From Longimicrobiales bacterium (GTDB taxonomy: Bacteria > Gemmatimonadota > Gemmatimonadetes > Longimicrobiales > Gaopeijiaceae), in NCBI GenBank assembly GCA_028278645.1, contig JANQDZ010000023.1, positions 1 through 57,463 of the forward strand: a DNA stretch of 57,463 nucleotides. Reading direction: 5' to 3'. The notes beneath the pieces are model-generated. The model had not been told where the DNA came from and ran no database searches. It worked only from the letters and a program-made list of their open reading frames with translations. This document shows, in pieces, positions 1 to 9,550 of the stretch; within the stretch, counting starts at the first letter, position 1; each line of letters starts with the position of its first letter. The position numbers and the translations under genes are program-made.

Positions 1-1
1 G

Positions 2-298
2 CATCATCGGGCTGTGCATGAAGGTGGGGTCAGCGTGTGTATGGATGTGAACCAGCAGGTGGTGTTTTTCACGCCAAAGGGGAAGGCCCTCTTGGCGGCT
101 CCACCGGCAAATCCTGGGGTCCGGCCGTGTCCCAAGCAGGGGGCCAACGTCGACACGGGGTTTCGGTCACCAGGATCCGGGAGAAAGGGCGGGCCGCCAC
201 CGGTCGATGTCTCTGCCTCCATCCCCCGATGGAAGCACGACTCCGACATCCCCTGGGAGGTCGAAGCCAGGGCCTGGGAAGCGTTGGATCCAGTGTAG
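2..298 (+). CDS. C-terminal part of an HNH endonuclease / DUF222-type protein, cut by the window edge
   Basis: The frame is open from the first bases and ends at TAG 296-298. It begins with His-His-Arg-Ala-Val-His-Glu-Gly-Gly, the usual tail of the HNH motif (…HH…HEGG) in DUF222/13E12-type HNH proteins, followed by a short beta strand and a proline-rich tail. The catalytic part lies outside the window, so activity cannot be judged. The GTG at 14 is an internal codon, not a start, because the HNH residues precede it. Such proteins occur in many copies in actinobacteria and Gemmatimonadota, often in mobile or repetitive contexts. The stop codon sits inside a short tandem repeat. Family assignment is from the short motif only. 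Confidence 0.6.
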   Translation, partial: HHRAVHEGGVSVCMDVNQQVVFFTPKGKALLAAPPANPGVRPCPKQGANVDTGFRSPGSGRKGGPPPVDVSASIPRWKHDSDIPWEVEARAWEALDPV

Positions 299-337
299 AG
301 CTTGAGAAGCCCTGGATCCAACGTAGAGCCTGAGAAG
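285..337. repeat. Tandem direct repeat, two imperfect 25-bp units, 28-bp period
   Basis: Units at 285-309 and 313-337 share TGGATCCA, GTAGAG and TGAGAAG with three differences. The first unit contains the stop codon of the HNH-type gene, so the unit was probably duplicated at the 3' end of that gene. No gene is seen between 338 and 433. Confidence 0.7.
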
Positions 338-433
338 CGGTGGGTTCGGCGTGAGGGAAGTGAGCCTGGCCTTATTGCCGCGCGCTGTACTGGTCGCGTT
401 TAGTGCGACCGGGTCAGCCCTCGTTTGCCTGGG

Positions 434-2128
434 TCACCGGCCCACCGATCCCACCGATCTGATCTCGATGTAGTAATTCGGATCCACGGCAAAAGCCGAT
501 GGATCGGATAGCTCGAACCGCACCGTCTGCCACCGCTCCGTGGGATGAATCACCGTGTAGCCGTTATCGTCCAGGGTGACGCCGATCTGCATGTCGAACC
601 CCGGCACCACCTCAGACCATCGATACGAGAGGTCCGACCCTTCGATCCTGTATTCCAGCGCCGGGACCATGGTGGTGCGGAGGTACTGATCGAAGACCTT
701 GCTCAGGTCGATGCCGGCTTCCCGGCTTATGTAGGCTTCCACCTGAGTCCCGGCCACAGCCTGGTATCTGAACTCCTCGTTCAGGCCACGGAGGATGTTC
801 CTCCACAGCTCGTCGTCACCCACGATCTGCCGGATGGTGTGGAGGAGGTTCCCACCCTTGGGATACATGTCCCCTGAACCCCAGGCTGCCACCTCGTAGT
901 CGGGGATGATGGGTCGGTCGTTTCGGATGCCCTGGCGGACTCCCACGGTGTATCGGGCCCCGTCTTCCTTTCCAAACAGGCACTCTGTGTACAACCCCTC
1001 GGCATAGTTGGCGAAGGCTTCGTGGACCCACCCGTCGGCCCTATCCCGGGCCGTGATGTTGTTTGCGAACCACTCGTGGGCGGCCTCGTGGATGATGATG
1101 AAGTCCCACTCCATTCCGAGGCCCGTTCCTGACGCGTCCCGACCTCCGTACCCGTTTGCGTACCCGTTCCCGTACGTCACCGCGCTCTGGTGCTCCATTC
1201 CCGGATAAGGAACGTCGATGAGCTTGAACCCATCCTCATAAAAGGGATACGGTCCGAACCAGTGCTCGAAGCAGGCGAGCATGGGGTAGGTCTGTGTGAA
1301 ATGGGTCCGGGCTTTTTCCAGGTTGTAATCCAATGGCCAGAAGTCCACGGTGAGCGCCCCTGCTTCGCCCTGGTAGACATCCCCGTAATGGACGTAGTTC
1401 GCGGCGTTGACGTTGATGGCGTAGCCGTTGATAGGGTTCCCAACGAACCATTCCCACGTCGTGGTGCCGTCCCCGTTTGGGGTCACTTCTCGTAACCGTC
1501 CGTTCCCCACGTGAACGAGGGGGTCGGGAACCGTGATCCCAACGTTTACGCTGTCCGGCTCGTCCACCCAGCTGTCCTTCAGCGGCCACCAGATACTGGA
1601 CCCGATTCCCTCGTCGGTGGTGACGATCCAGGGCCGGCCCTCCTCGTCGGTACCCCAGGTGAACCCACCGTCCCAAGGCGGGCGCCGGGCGACGTGGGGA
1701 GCTCCTCCGTAGTAAACCGTGACGGCTCGGACAGAGCCCACTTCCTGGCTGTCCAAAGGTGTGGCGAAGTACGCGTTCCCGTCCTTCCGGAATGAGAGGG
1801 CTGTTCCGTCCTGGACGATGCTGTCCACACCGAGGGGCTCCTGGAGGTCGATCTGCATCTCCTGCCCCGACCCCAGGACCCGGTAGGCGATGGTGTTGTG
1901 GCCGTGGATGGTGGAGTCGGCCGGGTTCACCGCTACCTGTAGGTCGTAGTACGTGACGTCCCACCAGGTCCTGGCTGGCGACACCGTGGACCCCCGGAGG
2001 GAGTCGGCACGTGTGTAAACCGGCACTGTTTGCGCGGAGGCGTGGGCGGCCGATCCAAGGAGGAGGACGAGGGCTGTGACTGCTGGGCCGAATCTGGGCA
2101 TACGGGTCCTGGCGCTAGGGACTGACAT
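434..2128 (-). CDS. Secreted M1-family zinc aminopeptidase
   Basis: Exported peptidase expected to remove N-terminal residues from peptides in the periplasm or outside. The 564-residue product starts with a Sec signal peptide (charged n-region, Leu-rich core, Ala-rich cleavage site near residue 32). The gluzincin site is complete: H347-E348-x-x-H351 and, 19 residues on, E370 within a WVHEAFANY segment. About 50 residues before it is a Gly-Met-Glu-His segment, in the place of the GAMEN exopeptidase motif of classic M1 enzymes. The protein is shorter than typical M1 enzymes (about 850), as in bacterial secreted M1 members without the large C-terminal helical domain. It is followed upstream, 31 bp away on the same strand, by another metallopeptidase gene, so co-transcription is possible. 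The family is secure; the substrate is unknown. Confidence 0.88.
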   Translation of the reverse strand: MSVPSARTRMPRFGPAVTALVLLLGSAAHASAQTVPVYTRADSLRGSTVSPARTWWDVTYYDLQVAVNPADSTIHGHNTIAYRVLGSGQEMQIDLQEPLGVDSIVQDGTALSFRKDGNAYFATPLDSQEVGSVRAVTVYYGGAPHVARRPPWDGGFTWGTDEEGRPWIVTTDEGIGSSIWWPLKDSWVDEPDSVNVGITVPDPLVHVGNGRLREVTPNGDGTTTWEWFVGNPINGYAINVNAANYVHYGDVYQGEAGALTVDFWPLDYNLEKARTHFTQTYPMLACFEHWFGPYPFYEDGFKLIDVPYPGMEHQSAVTYGNGYANGYGGRDASGTGLGMEWDFIIIHEAAHEWFANNITARDRADGWVHEAFANYAEGLYTECLFGKEDGARYTVGVRQGIRNDRPIIPDYEVAAWGSGDMYPKGGNLLHTIRQIVGDDELWRNILRGLNEEFRYQAVAGTQVEAYISREAGIDLSKVFDQYLRTTMVPALEYRIEGSDLSYRWSEVVPGFDMQIGVTLDDNGYTVIHPTERWQTVRFELSDPSAFAVDPNYYIEIRSVGSVGR

Positions 2129-2159
2129 TTATCTTGCTAGCCTTCTTATGGCTTCAACT

Positions 2160-4277
2160 CTATCGCTGCAGCGTGACGACCTTGGTCGCGGCCACGGATG
2201 CATCACTTTCCGAAACCGCCCGAAGCGTAAGCGTCGCGGCCTCGGCCCGGCTGCCGCCGCCGTCCGAGGAAACGTAGACTGTCAGCGCCTGAGACCGGCC
2301 GAACTCCACCGCCGCCAGCCCGTTGAGTATCCGAGCCGACCAGCCCTCACCCTCCACCGATACCTCCAACCGATAGAGGTCCGAGGTCAGGTACTCTCCC
2401 GCGTCGTCCGGATGCAAATCGGCCGGCATGGCTTCCGACGATCCGGTGTTGGTGATGGTGAAGGTGATAGGTGCGAGCGAAGGTCCGACGGAGATTTCGT
2501 CAGGCCCGGCCAAAGTCACGGCCCGCGTGTGCGGCCCCGATCCATCCAGAGATCGTACGCCCAGGGTATAGGCCAGGATCCCGTCATCGTCCTTTTCCAG
2601 ATCGATGACGTAGAAGTGCAACCGGTTGTGAGGGTCCACCCATTCGAACTCGCTTCCCGAGTCCAACCCGGCATGGAAGAGGGCATCGTTGAGCTGACGG
2701 TAGTCGGCGATGGTCCTCATCACCTCTTCCCCGTTGGGCTTCGCGTAGTCCACCATGTTGATGTCTTCAGGGTGGGCGTCGATGACCCATATGTAGCTGT
2801 TGAACCCGTTGGGTCCGCCGTTTTGTCCTCGAAGGCTGTCCTTGAACTTGGCCAGCAGCACACCGTTGTCCGGCGTGAAGGAGTCGTACCCGATGCGCTG
2901 GACCACCTCCAGGGAATAGGCGTCGTAGTTGGGGATTCCGGAGGACAGGGGATTGGTGGCTGGATCGGCTTCAGGCGTCCGGTCCCTGGGCTCCTCTCCG
3001 TCCAGACGGACGATGAGACCAGCGTAGGTGCCGGGAAGGGGCTCCACAGCCCGGGCCGTCACCCGAGCTACGGCCAACCCGGACAGGGCCAGTCCCTCAC
3101 GGCTCAGGGTGAGGACGTCGTCTTCCGTGATGAACTCGTTCTCCAGGCGGTTCTTGATCATGAGCCCCGCAGGCATTGCCGCGCCGCCGACGGGCGGGAC
3201 TACCCAGCGTGTGTGTGGCCCGCCGGGCCCGTTGAAGCATCCCCGATCCATCATGTCCCAGGTCCCGGCGGCGACCCTGCGGTACGGCTCCCGGTAGGGA
3301 TTGTTGTTCAGATCGGGCAGACGAAAGGCGTAGTGGCCGAGCTCGTGCGTGATGGTGCCCGAGTTCTCACCCTGCCGCATGGAGGAGAGGCCCCACTGCT
3401 GGGCTCCCGCCAGCCAGCTCGTCCACTCCACGTACCGGGTGGGGATCCACCGGGGCATTTCAGGATTCGGATTGCCCCACTCAGGGGGGATATCGTCGGG
3501 GTTGTTGAACTTCATCTCCCCGAATTCCTGCCATACACCGGTCTCGTCGTAGCTGGCGTATATCCGGAGAACCGCGTCGAACTGGCCGCGGAGCTCCCGG
3601 GCCGGCATCCCGACGTCCTCGGCCCAGAGGGAGTCGCAATCGGGCTCCATCCGGTTCCCCGCGACACTCCTTCCGTCGGGGGCAGACTCCTCCTGCCCGT
3701 ATTCGTTCAGGCCGTACTCCCACCGGTTCTTCGGCATCCGATAGGGCCCGAAGACCTCCACTTCGGTGATTCCGAACTCCCCACGAGACTGCTCCATCCA
3801 GTAGCCGTTGATGGTCTGGAAATGGTTCACCTTGCTGGGGGTCATCCAGAAATCAGCATAGAACTGAGAGACTTCCTCCCTGGATACCGGATCGATCTGG
3901 GGATTTCCGAAGGGATCCGAACCTTTTGGCATCGTGATGACGAAGGGCTGGTCCGGGAAATCGATGCCCATGACGGCGAGCTTGAACCCCCGCTCGGGTT
4001 GGAGAGAGGGATCGGCCCAGTTGTGGCCGGGGATGGGACGGTAGTCGTCCCACGTCATGTCGTCCTGGTCCTGAACCACCTGGGGATCCAAGGGCGCCAG
4101 ATCGTGGACCGAGGACGATTCCTCCGAGCAGGCGGTGGCGACAGAGGTCAGTGACAGAAGGAGGAAAAGACGCGCGTTTATTGCTCCACTCCGAATCGGA
4201 AGATCACGCCTACGCCGGCTTCGTTTGCGAAGGGCTCGGCCTGCCACACCACCTGGTCGAACCCATTCGCTCCTCAT
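2160..4277 (-). CDS. M6-like (immune inhibitor A-type) metallopeptidase lipoprotein
   Basis: Predicted cell-envelope zinc protease of about 705 residues. The site H311-E-x-x-H315 (HELGHY) is followed by a GTWDMMDRG segment, the Gly-x-Trp-Asp-x-Met signature of M6/immune-inhibitor-A proteases. The C-terminal 150 residues look like a beta-sandwich (alternating hydrophobic strands, possibly CARDB-like). The start is taken at ATG 4277 because AAAGGGG lies about 8 bases upstream; the frame stays open to 4364. The N-terminus has an unusually long basic n-region (an Arg-rich stretch at 17-24), then a hydrophobic core and a lipobox ending at Cys50 (VATAC), so a lipoprotein is likely. It lies just upstream of the M1 gene on the same strand. 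A long opposite-strand frame over the gene is a codon-bias shadow. Confidence 0.82.
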   Translation of the reverse strand: MRSEWVRPGGVAGRALRKRSRRRRDLPIRSGAINARLFLLLSLTSVATACSEESSSVHDLAPLDPQVVQDQDDMTWDDYRPIPGHNWADPSLQPERGFKLAVMGIDFPDQPFVITMPKGSDPFGNPQIDPVSREEVSQFYADFWMTPSKVNHFQTINGYWMEQSRGEFGITEVEVFGPYRMPKNRWEYGLNEYGQEESAPDGRSVAGNRMEPDCDSLWAEDVGMPARELRGQFDAVLRIYASYDETGVWQEFGEMKFNNPDDIPPEWGNPNPEMPRWIPTRYVEWTSWLAGAQQWGLSSMRQGENSGTITHELGHYAFRLPDLNNNPYREPYRRVAAGTWDMMDRGCFNGPGGPHTRWVVPPVGGAAMPAGLMIKNRLENEFITEDDVLTLSREGLALSGLAVARVTARAVEPLPGTYAGLIVRLDGEEPRDRTPEADPATNPLSSGIPNYDAYSLEVVQRIGYDSFTPDNGVLLAKFKDSLRGQNGGPNGFNSYIWVIDAHPEDINMVDYAKPNGEEVMRTIADYRQLNDALFHAGLDSGSEFEWVDPHNRLHFYVIDLEKDDDGILAYTLGVRSLDGSGPHTRAVTLAGPDEISVGPSLAPITFTITNTGSSEAMPADLHPDDAGEYLTSDLYRLEVSVEGEGWSARILNGLAAVEFGRSQALTVYVSSDGGGSRAEAATLTLRAVSESDASVAATKVVTLQR

Positions 4278-4578
4278 GGTCGTGGCCCCTTTCCGTGGTT
4301 TCCATTTGTGCAGGCCTCTGCCTGACGTCCAGGCTGAGAGGTGTGAGGATAGTAAAGACCGCAACGCGGGCCCGCGACCTCGAGGGCCTTGCTCATAACC
4401 TGTCGTCAGTTAAACCTTGAACCTTCGGCGGCCGGATCGGCGGCTCGCCTACTGATACGGACTCATAAGAACCAGGGACTTCCCGCCCCGCGGCATCGCG
4501 GGGAGATGGATCGATGTGTGCTGGGGTTCGGGTTGTGGCCGGCCCGGGAAGTTGAGCCTGTATGCATGCAGGAACCCC

Positions 4579-5328
4579 ATGACCAAGAAGCCCCCCATCG
4601 TCCCCGCGATCCTGTTCCTCTTTGGTCTTGCTCTCATCCCCAGCCAGGCAAACGCCCAATACCTGGCCGAGAAATGGCAAATCACTCCTAAGGCCGGGTT
4701 GGAGGCCGGCTTTCAGGAAGCCGGCAAAACCCACATGGAATTCCGGATGGCCAATGGCGACCCTGGGTACTGGCAGACTTGGGAGGTCCGGGTCGGCGAG
4801 AATGTCGGCGACTACCTCTTCATCATCTGGGAGCATGAATGGGCGGATTGGGATGCGTATGAGGCGAGTGATTTCGCGAAGGTCGCAAGTCCCCACTGGG
4901 GGGCGACCGTGGCGCCCCTAGTCGAGGACGCGGTGAACTACATCTCCGAGACCGACACTACGATGATAAAATTCCCTACTGATCCCGATTTTGAAGCCAA
5001 CCTCGTGAATGTCATGACCCTTCACGTTGCCCAAGGGAAGATGATGGAATTCAGGGAGGAAATGGCGAAGTTCCATCAGGCTATCGTTGATGCTGACATG
5101 CCCGTTTACTACAGGCCGAGCGTGCCCGTGATTGGTGGGGAGAGCAGCACCTTCACCATCGCAGCCTTCGGTCCCAATTGGGCCCACTTTGCCGACCCTG
5201 ATCCGATCATGGGCCAGATGTATGGAGAGGAGGAAGCCATGGCCATCTTCACCCGGATGGGGGAAGTGGCGGTGAAGGTCGAGTCCTCCATGCCTCCGGT
5301 TTCGGCCCGACCTGTCGAACCTGCCTGA
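4579..5328 (+). CDS. Secreted protein of unknown function, paralogue of the gene at 9990
   Basis: A 249-residue product with a clear Sec signal (MTKK, hydrophobic core, cleavage after Ala-Asn-Ala). The ATG at 4579 has AGGA upstream at good spacing; the open frame reaches further back to 4516. The mature part resembles two tandem alpha+beta half-domains, each with a strand, a Trp-rich helix (WADWDAYEAS) and a Pro-Leu-Val-Glu helix. This is similar to ferredoxin-like dimeric barrel proteins such as NIPSNAP or antibiotic-biosynthesis-monooxygenase folds, a tentative fold guess. It is clearly homologous along its length to the product at 9990-10754 (shared PKAG, FQEA, WAD-DAYE, FTIA-FG and FADPDP segments). 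Neighbours are divergent or convergent, so it is probably transcribed alone. No catalytic motif was recognised. Confidence 0.75.
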   Translation: MTKKPPIVPAILFLFGLALIPSQANAQYLAEKWQITPKAGLEAGFQEAGKTHMEFRMANGDPGYWQTWEVRVGENVGDYLFIIWEHEWADWDAYEASDFAKVASPHWGATVAPLVEDAVNYISETDTTMIKFPTDPDFEANLVNVMTLHVAQGKMMEFREEMAKFHQAIVDADMPVYYRPSVPVIGGESSTFTIAAFGPNWAHFADPDPIMGQMYGEEEAMAIFTRMGEVAVKVESSMPPVSARPVEPA

Positions 5329-5400
5329 GATGTAGGAAGGGGAGGACCGCGTAGGAGACCCGGGGCGGGAAGGACCTGGAATCCAGCCCGTGCGAACCGC

Positions 5401-7284
5401 CTAGTCTCGACAAGAGGCCTGGGTGGTCCCCACGGATCTCACATCCCCGCCTCTTCCAAGGGCGATGTACATCCGATTGTTCCAAAGGTTAACGTCTTGG
5501 CTCACTCCGTCGAATGGTGGGCGCTCAAGGGCCGCATCCAGGCACCAACCCACACTGTCCGGGGCAGGGAAGGTCACCGGGACTGCGATAAACCTTCGCC
5601 CCGTCGGACTTCCCGGCTGAGTCAGGTTAAAGGGCTGACTGAGGAAGGTCCCCCCGAAAAGGTGCGGCGAAGAGGCCGGCGCCACCCTGACCTGGATACG
5701 GTTACCTGTGACGTCACCAGCACCCAAATTGAAGACCAGGAGAAAGACCGTGGCTTTCCCGGGCCCAAGATCTCCCGGTTCGTTACAGCCCACCGAATTG
5801 GCATCTGGACTGCAGTCCCCATCCCGATCCACGAGGACCGGAATCGGTGAAGGGTAGGGCTGCTGATAGCCGGAGTGTACCCTACCGAAAAGCAAAGCGG
5901 GGTCAGGGCCTCCGATCGATTCACAGTCCCCGACGCAGTATCGGAAGGAAGAAGCGGAGCCGGCGAGGGCGGCGGTATCAGCGACAGCAGCTACGACTCC
6001 CAGGACCCTCTCCTTCTCGCTGAGACCAGGGAAATTCTCATTGTGCGCCGACACGTACAACTCCTGAATCGTGTCGCCATGAGGTTGGGCAAAGAACCCA
6101 GATCTAGTTCCATCTTTATGGAGAGCCAGGGCTGACACCGAGAATCGATTTGGGTCCGACCCCTGGAGTCGGGCTTGGAGCACAGTCCCGGTCCCGGCGT
6201 CAGGGCCTGAGAAATAGACGTATCGCCGAGTAAGGGGTGCGGTCGATCTTGCCGACGGTGTCTGGGGGAACGTGGTGATTGAATCCGCGAAACCACCAGA
6301 ACCGCCAAGATCCGGATAGGAAGCACCCTCTTCAAACTTCTCCGGATCGAGCAAAGCCATAGTGAAGCCGACCCACTCGCGCCTCAGAGAGGATCCTCTT
6401 GCAGCGAGCGCGGAGTCGATTGCCAGATGTGGGTTTGGCGTGTTCCGCATCCGGAACCAAGCGTCACGGACCAAGCCGTGCCCATATTTCTCCGACAGAA
6501 AGCGGAGCCAGAACCACCCTCCGTACCGCAGTGAGGCCAGAGGAACCTCAGGCTCTCGGAATACGGTGAAGAAACCAAGCGCCTCCGAAAGCACGTTGGC
6601 GTTGATATGGTCGAAAGTCTCGTCGTTCATCCAGTTCGCGGAGGCTTCCGCAAAGTCGCCGGGCCCGAAACTTGTTGCTGCCTCGGAGATCCCGAACTGA
6701 ACTGAGTGGTGGTACTCGTGAGCCACGACATCCCAGATCACCTCCGGTTCCGAGAGTGTCCCAAGGTCTCCCGGACCGGAGTTGATGTTTGGATCGAGGT
6801 AACAGCCCCGGAGGTCCTGATCGAGACCCATGTACGAGGGTTCGCCCGGTGGGACGGCGCCCGCGGTCTCCGATTGAACGTAAGCGATCACCCCGCATCC
6901 GACCTCGTGCACATAGACATCGTATCGGCTGTCCCCTCCTCGAACGCCATCACCCGGTGGCACCGGCCACCCGAGGTCGACGATCTGGCGTTGATGGGTG
7001 GCCTGCAGCGCGGCTCCAATGAGATCCACGTAATCTGGCACGCCATTGGCCGGTGCTAAATCAGTTAAATCGGGGGAGTCCGCATCGGTTGTATCGGTCG
7101 AATAGTGGATTCGAAAGCAAGCGCTGGGGCTTTTAGAGCAATCAACCCCAACGGGGGCTACGTCAACAGAGTCACTTTTGTTTAGTACCGGGCGTGGTAC
7201 CGGGCGTTGTCCCGCCGCAGCGGAGGACAAACCGACAAGCGAACCGCCGATCAAGAGGCAAAGCCAAGCAGTGCGCCCCATCAT
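5401..7284 (-). CDS. Secreted putative metalloprotease, MXAN_6640-like
   Basis: A 627-residue exported protein. The signal peptide is MMGRTAWL… with cleavage near Ala-Ala-Gly. Residues about 40-150 resemble the N-terminal region of MXAN_6640-family putative metalloproteases (CFRIHYST, GVPDYVD). The metal site H189-E-Y-H-H193 follows, then a DFAEASANWM segment that can supply the third ligand. The C-terminal 300 residues are predicted beta-rich, with two segments that look like Ig/CARDB-type modules. The ATG at 7284 forms an ATGA overlap with the stop of the upstream gene, which suggests translational coupling; a second ATG follows immediately. AGGA lies upstream. The family name is by recollection of the motif; protease activity is inferred from HEXXH. 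Confidence 0.72.
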   Translation of the reverse strand: MMGRTAWLCLLIGGSLVGLSSAAAGQRPVPRPVLNKSDSVDVAPVGVDCSKSPSACFRIHYSTDTTDADSPDLTDLAPANGVPDYVDLIGAALQATHQRQIVDLGWPVPPGDGVRGGDSRYDVYVHEVGCGVIAYVQSETAGAVPPGEPSYMGLDQDLRGCYLDPNINSGPGDLGTLSEPEVIWDVVAHEYHHSVQFGISEAATSFGPGDFAEASANWMNDETFDHINANVLSEALGFFTVFREPEVPLASLRYGGWFWLRFLSEKYGHGLVRDAWFRMRNTPNPHLAIDSALAARGSSLRREWVGFTMALLDPEKFEEGASYPDLGGSGGFADSITTFPQTPSARSTAPLTRRYVYFSGPDAGTGTVLQARLQGSDPNRFSVSALALHKDGTRSGFFAQPHGDTIQELYVSAHNENFPGLSEKERVLGVVAAVADTAALAGSASSFRYCVGDCESIGGPDPALLFGRVHSGYQQPYPSPIPVLVDRDGDCSPDANSVGCNEPGDLGPGKATVFLLVFNLGAGDVTGNRIQVRVAPASSPHLFGGTFLSQPFNLTQPGSPTGRRFIAVPVTFPAPDSVGWCLDAALERPPFDGVSQDVNLWNNRMYIALGRGGDVRSVGTTQASCRD

Positions 7285-7967
7285 GGCCGATGAATCCTGC
7301 GTGTGCCCAGCCGAACCGGTATCACGACCGTCCTGCCAGGGGATACAACCGGCAGGTCGCGGGCGATTCCGTAGTCAAACGTCATCGTCAGTGAGGTGTC
7401 TGGTTCGATCTCGACGAAGAACAAACCCGTCGAATCGGTGGACGTACGCAGGGGTCCAACGGTCAAGCTTTGGCCGGATTCAGGCACGATCATACCTCTA
7501 GCTCGAGTTCCGCGCCCCCCGGCAAGGCGATAGTACGCCAGGCCGACCACGAATGCTCCTTCTAGGCGGGAGCTGGGTAGCGCTTCAGGCGGTGGTAGGT
7601 CCACCAGGACCCTCCCTGGGTCCTCAACGGTTTCGACGACTCCCACCGGGGCGAACCCTGGACGCGTCCTGAACACCCCTACTGCCGAGCCCGGTGAAAG
7701 CGACGGGGCGATTACGCAGAAGAGCCCATCGGTGCGGGCTTCCGCATCGACTAACTCATCACCATAGAACACCTGGAGGCGGAACCCAGGAGCACCCGCT
7801 GTGGACGCCCCGATCGAACCCCCGATACCGGTCGATCCGACCGGTATTTCCGGGCAGGGATCTTGCGCCCCTGCCGGCCGCACCGCGCTGGCACACGCGA
7901 TGCAGAGGGCATAAACGAGGATTCCTGAGCGCATTAGGCCGCTCCGATACCTGACTCTCTCATACAT
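7281..7967 (-). CDS. Secreted hypothetical protein, carboxypeptidase-regulatory-like domains
   Basis: A product of about 228 residues if it starts at ATG 7967, which has AAGGGG just upstream; the frame itself is open to 8102. The N-terminus has a hydrophobic segment and an Ala-Gly-Ala cleavage site before Gln-Asp-Pro. The rest is beta-rich, with two repeats of the pattern hydrophobic strand, Asp/Ser-Thr turn, Gly-Leu-Phe, Val strand (around 'TDGLFCV' and 'STGLFFVEI'). That pattern is typical of carboxypeptidase-regulatory-like or transthyretin-like folds. It overlaps the downstream metalloprotease start by four bases, so the two are probably made together and the protein may accompany the protease outside the cytoplasm. 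No catalytic residues were seen. The function is not known. Confidence 0.65.
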   Translation of the reverse strand: MYERVRYRSGLMRSGILVYALCIACASAVRPAGAQDPCPEIPVGSTGIGGSIGASTAGAPGFRLQVFYGDELVDAEARTDGLFCVIAPSLSPGSAVGVFRTRPGFAPVGVVETVEDPGRVLVDLPPPEALPSSRLEGAFVVGLAYYRLAGGRGTRARGMIVPESGQSLTVGPLRTSTDSTGLFFVEIEPDTSLTMTFDYGIARDLPVVSPGRTVVIPVRLGTRRIHRP

Positions 7968-8218
7968 CTGGGCCCCTTCCGAGAAATTCCTAAAGCGAGG
8001 AGTACCTAGCTGCAGGCGAGGGACCACAGGTGGACTCGCCAACCCACGCCAGGGGTTCCTGTCGCGTTTTTCTCCGGTTTGGCGCGCGACAGTTATCGGC
8101 ACTCAGGCCTTGGTCATCAGTCCCCCCCGACTTTGTAAGGAGACGATCTCCAGCGGCCTAGGAAAAATAGTAGTTTCCCGTCCACCTACCGGGGGAAACT
8201 GTTGTCCGGACCAACACC

Positions 8219-9160
8219 TCACAGTTTAAAAAGAGAAACAAAGACAGAGAGGGAGAGCTGATCTTCGTCAGATCGGTAACCGAACTGCACCCCACCAGCC
8301 AGCCCTTCTCCGGTGCTTGGGATAATGTACACTGGGAGACCCACGCCCCAGACCTCGCTATCCACGTCAACGGAATATTCAAGCCGGAAAGCTGCGACGC
8401 CGCCGACACGCTGTGACAGAGAAAGGCCCAACACGCTCTTCTCTTGTTGTTTTGGACCTCCGACCACCACCTCTTCGCAGACCAAGGTCCCGGGGGGGTC
8501 CGCTGAAGACGGAACGCACAGGTCCCGCTTGTCTCCTGGCTTCCACGATTCTTCAACCCGATACTTTGCCTGCAAGAGCGTCGACGAGCCCCATCGGTAT
8601 CCCAAGAACCCCTCCACGGACCAGGCCGTTTCGCTCGTCTCGGCGCCATCGAGCGTAGATGCATCACGGTATTTGAAAGAAACCGGGGCAACTCGCCCCT
8701 TTCCCCCCCAAACCAGGTTGTTTTCACCCTCAAGCATCCTGAAGCTGGCAGTAACCTCCAACCGTGCTTTTCCGGCCAGTCCATCAAGGTCGGCCAGTTC
8801 CGTCGAAGATGCCGTTGAGTCGACAGGACCCACTAACGTGGCTGAGAAGACTCGCCGCGCATCGTCACAAACCCCGGGCAGATCACACAAATTGAACTGC
8901 AGTTTGGCTTCCTTTTTTCCTCGATCAGCTGCCAACGATACAGTCCAGTTAGTGGTCCGAGCGGCGGATTTTAAGCTTGGATCGAATAGGAGAACTCCGA
9001 GTTCTCGGACTCTCCGAGCATCGCTGGTCCCGGCCAGGGTCCGGGAGGTCCCCGGATCAGAGGGCGGGGCCATGTAGCCCGTACTCTGCCCGGATACTGG
9101 AGCGGCGCTCGAGAGAAATAACGAAACCAGCAAGGCAAGGACTCTTTCGTGTCTCCGCAT
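8219..9160 (-). CDS. Hypothetical outer-membrane beta-barrel-like protein
   Basis: A 313-residue product from ATG 9160 (the frame extends upstream to 9277). The signal peptide is MRRHERVLALLVSLFLSS with cleavage after Val-Ser-Gly. The mature protein consists of many alternating polar and apolar strands separated by Gly/Asp-rich turns, and ends in a strand finishing with Phe-Lys-Leu. A terminal aromatic or aliphatic beta signal of this kind is typical of outer-membrane barrels. No conserved enzymatic motif was seen. A role as a small outer-membrane channel or structural barrel is inference from pattern alone. The gap to the next leftward gene (7967) is about 250 bp, so it may have its own promoter or be transcribed with the two downstream genes. 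Confidence 0.6.
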   Translation of the reverse strand: MRRHERVLALLVSLFLSSAAPVSGQSTGYMAPPSDPGTSRTLAGTSDARRVRELGVLLFDPSLKSAARTTNWTVSLAADRGKKEAKLQFNLCDLPGVCDDARRVFSATLVGPVDSTASSTELADLDGLAGKARLEVTASFRMLEGENNLVWGGKGRVAPVSFKYRDASTLDGAETSETAWSVEGFLGYRWGSSTLLQAKYRVEESWKPGDKRDLCVPSSADPPGTLVCEEVVVGGPKQQEKSVLGLSLSQRVGGVAAFRLEYSVDVDSEVWGVGLPVYIIPSTGEGLAGGVQFGYRSDEDQLSLSVFVSLFKL

Positions 9161-9550
9161 GAGAAACCCACCGTTCTTGGAAGCGTCTCTGATCCACGGT
9201 GTCACCAAAAACGGCAACATCGCCGAAGCACACCGGGCAACTATTCTTGCTTTTGGGAGGGAGTGCCCAGGACACACTTTGTGTGCTCCGTCCGCCCTCC
9301 CCTCGTCTTAAACAGAGAGTTAAGCCGTTTGTCTAGATCCGAAGTGGCAGAAGCAAGCAGGCCGAGAATAATGGATCGGACAGGTCCACTTTCAGCGGGT
9401 CAGAACGGCACTCGCCTGGACGCAGATCCAGATCTAGCTGGGGGGAGATCCTATTTAGCGCGAAACCTATTCGTCTGTCAAGTTTTTACTGCGGAGGTGC
9501 TTTCTCAGTAAGCCGGTCTACCACGCGACCGCTGTCTCCAGACCAGACGT
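9161..9550. other. Non-coding stretch with no recognised gene
   Basis: No open frame here has believable codon use or a ribosome binding site. It probably carries the promoter of the leftward barrel gene. It ends where the IS3-type transposase remnant becomes readable. Confidence 0.5.

Noticed and set aside
2076-4154. Long rightward frame of 692 codons opposite the M6 peptidase gene
   Set aside because: It mirrors the third-position G+C bias of the real gene, has no ribosome site or motif, and its composition (Val/Gly/Arg/His-rich) is that of an antisense shadow.
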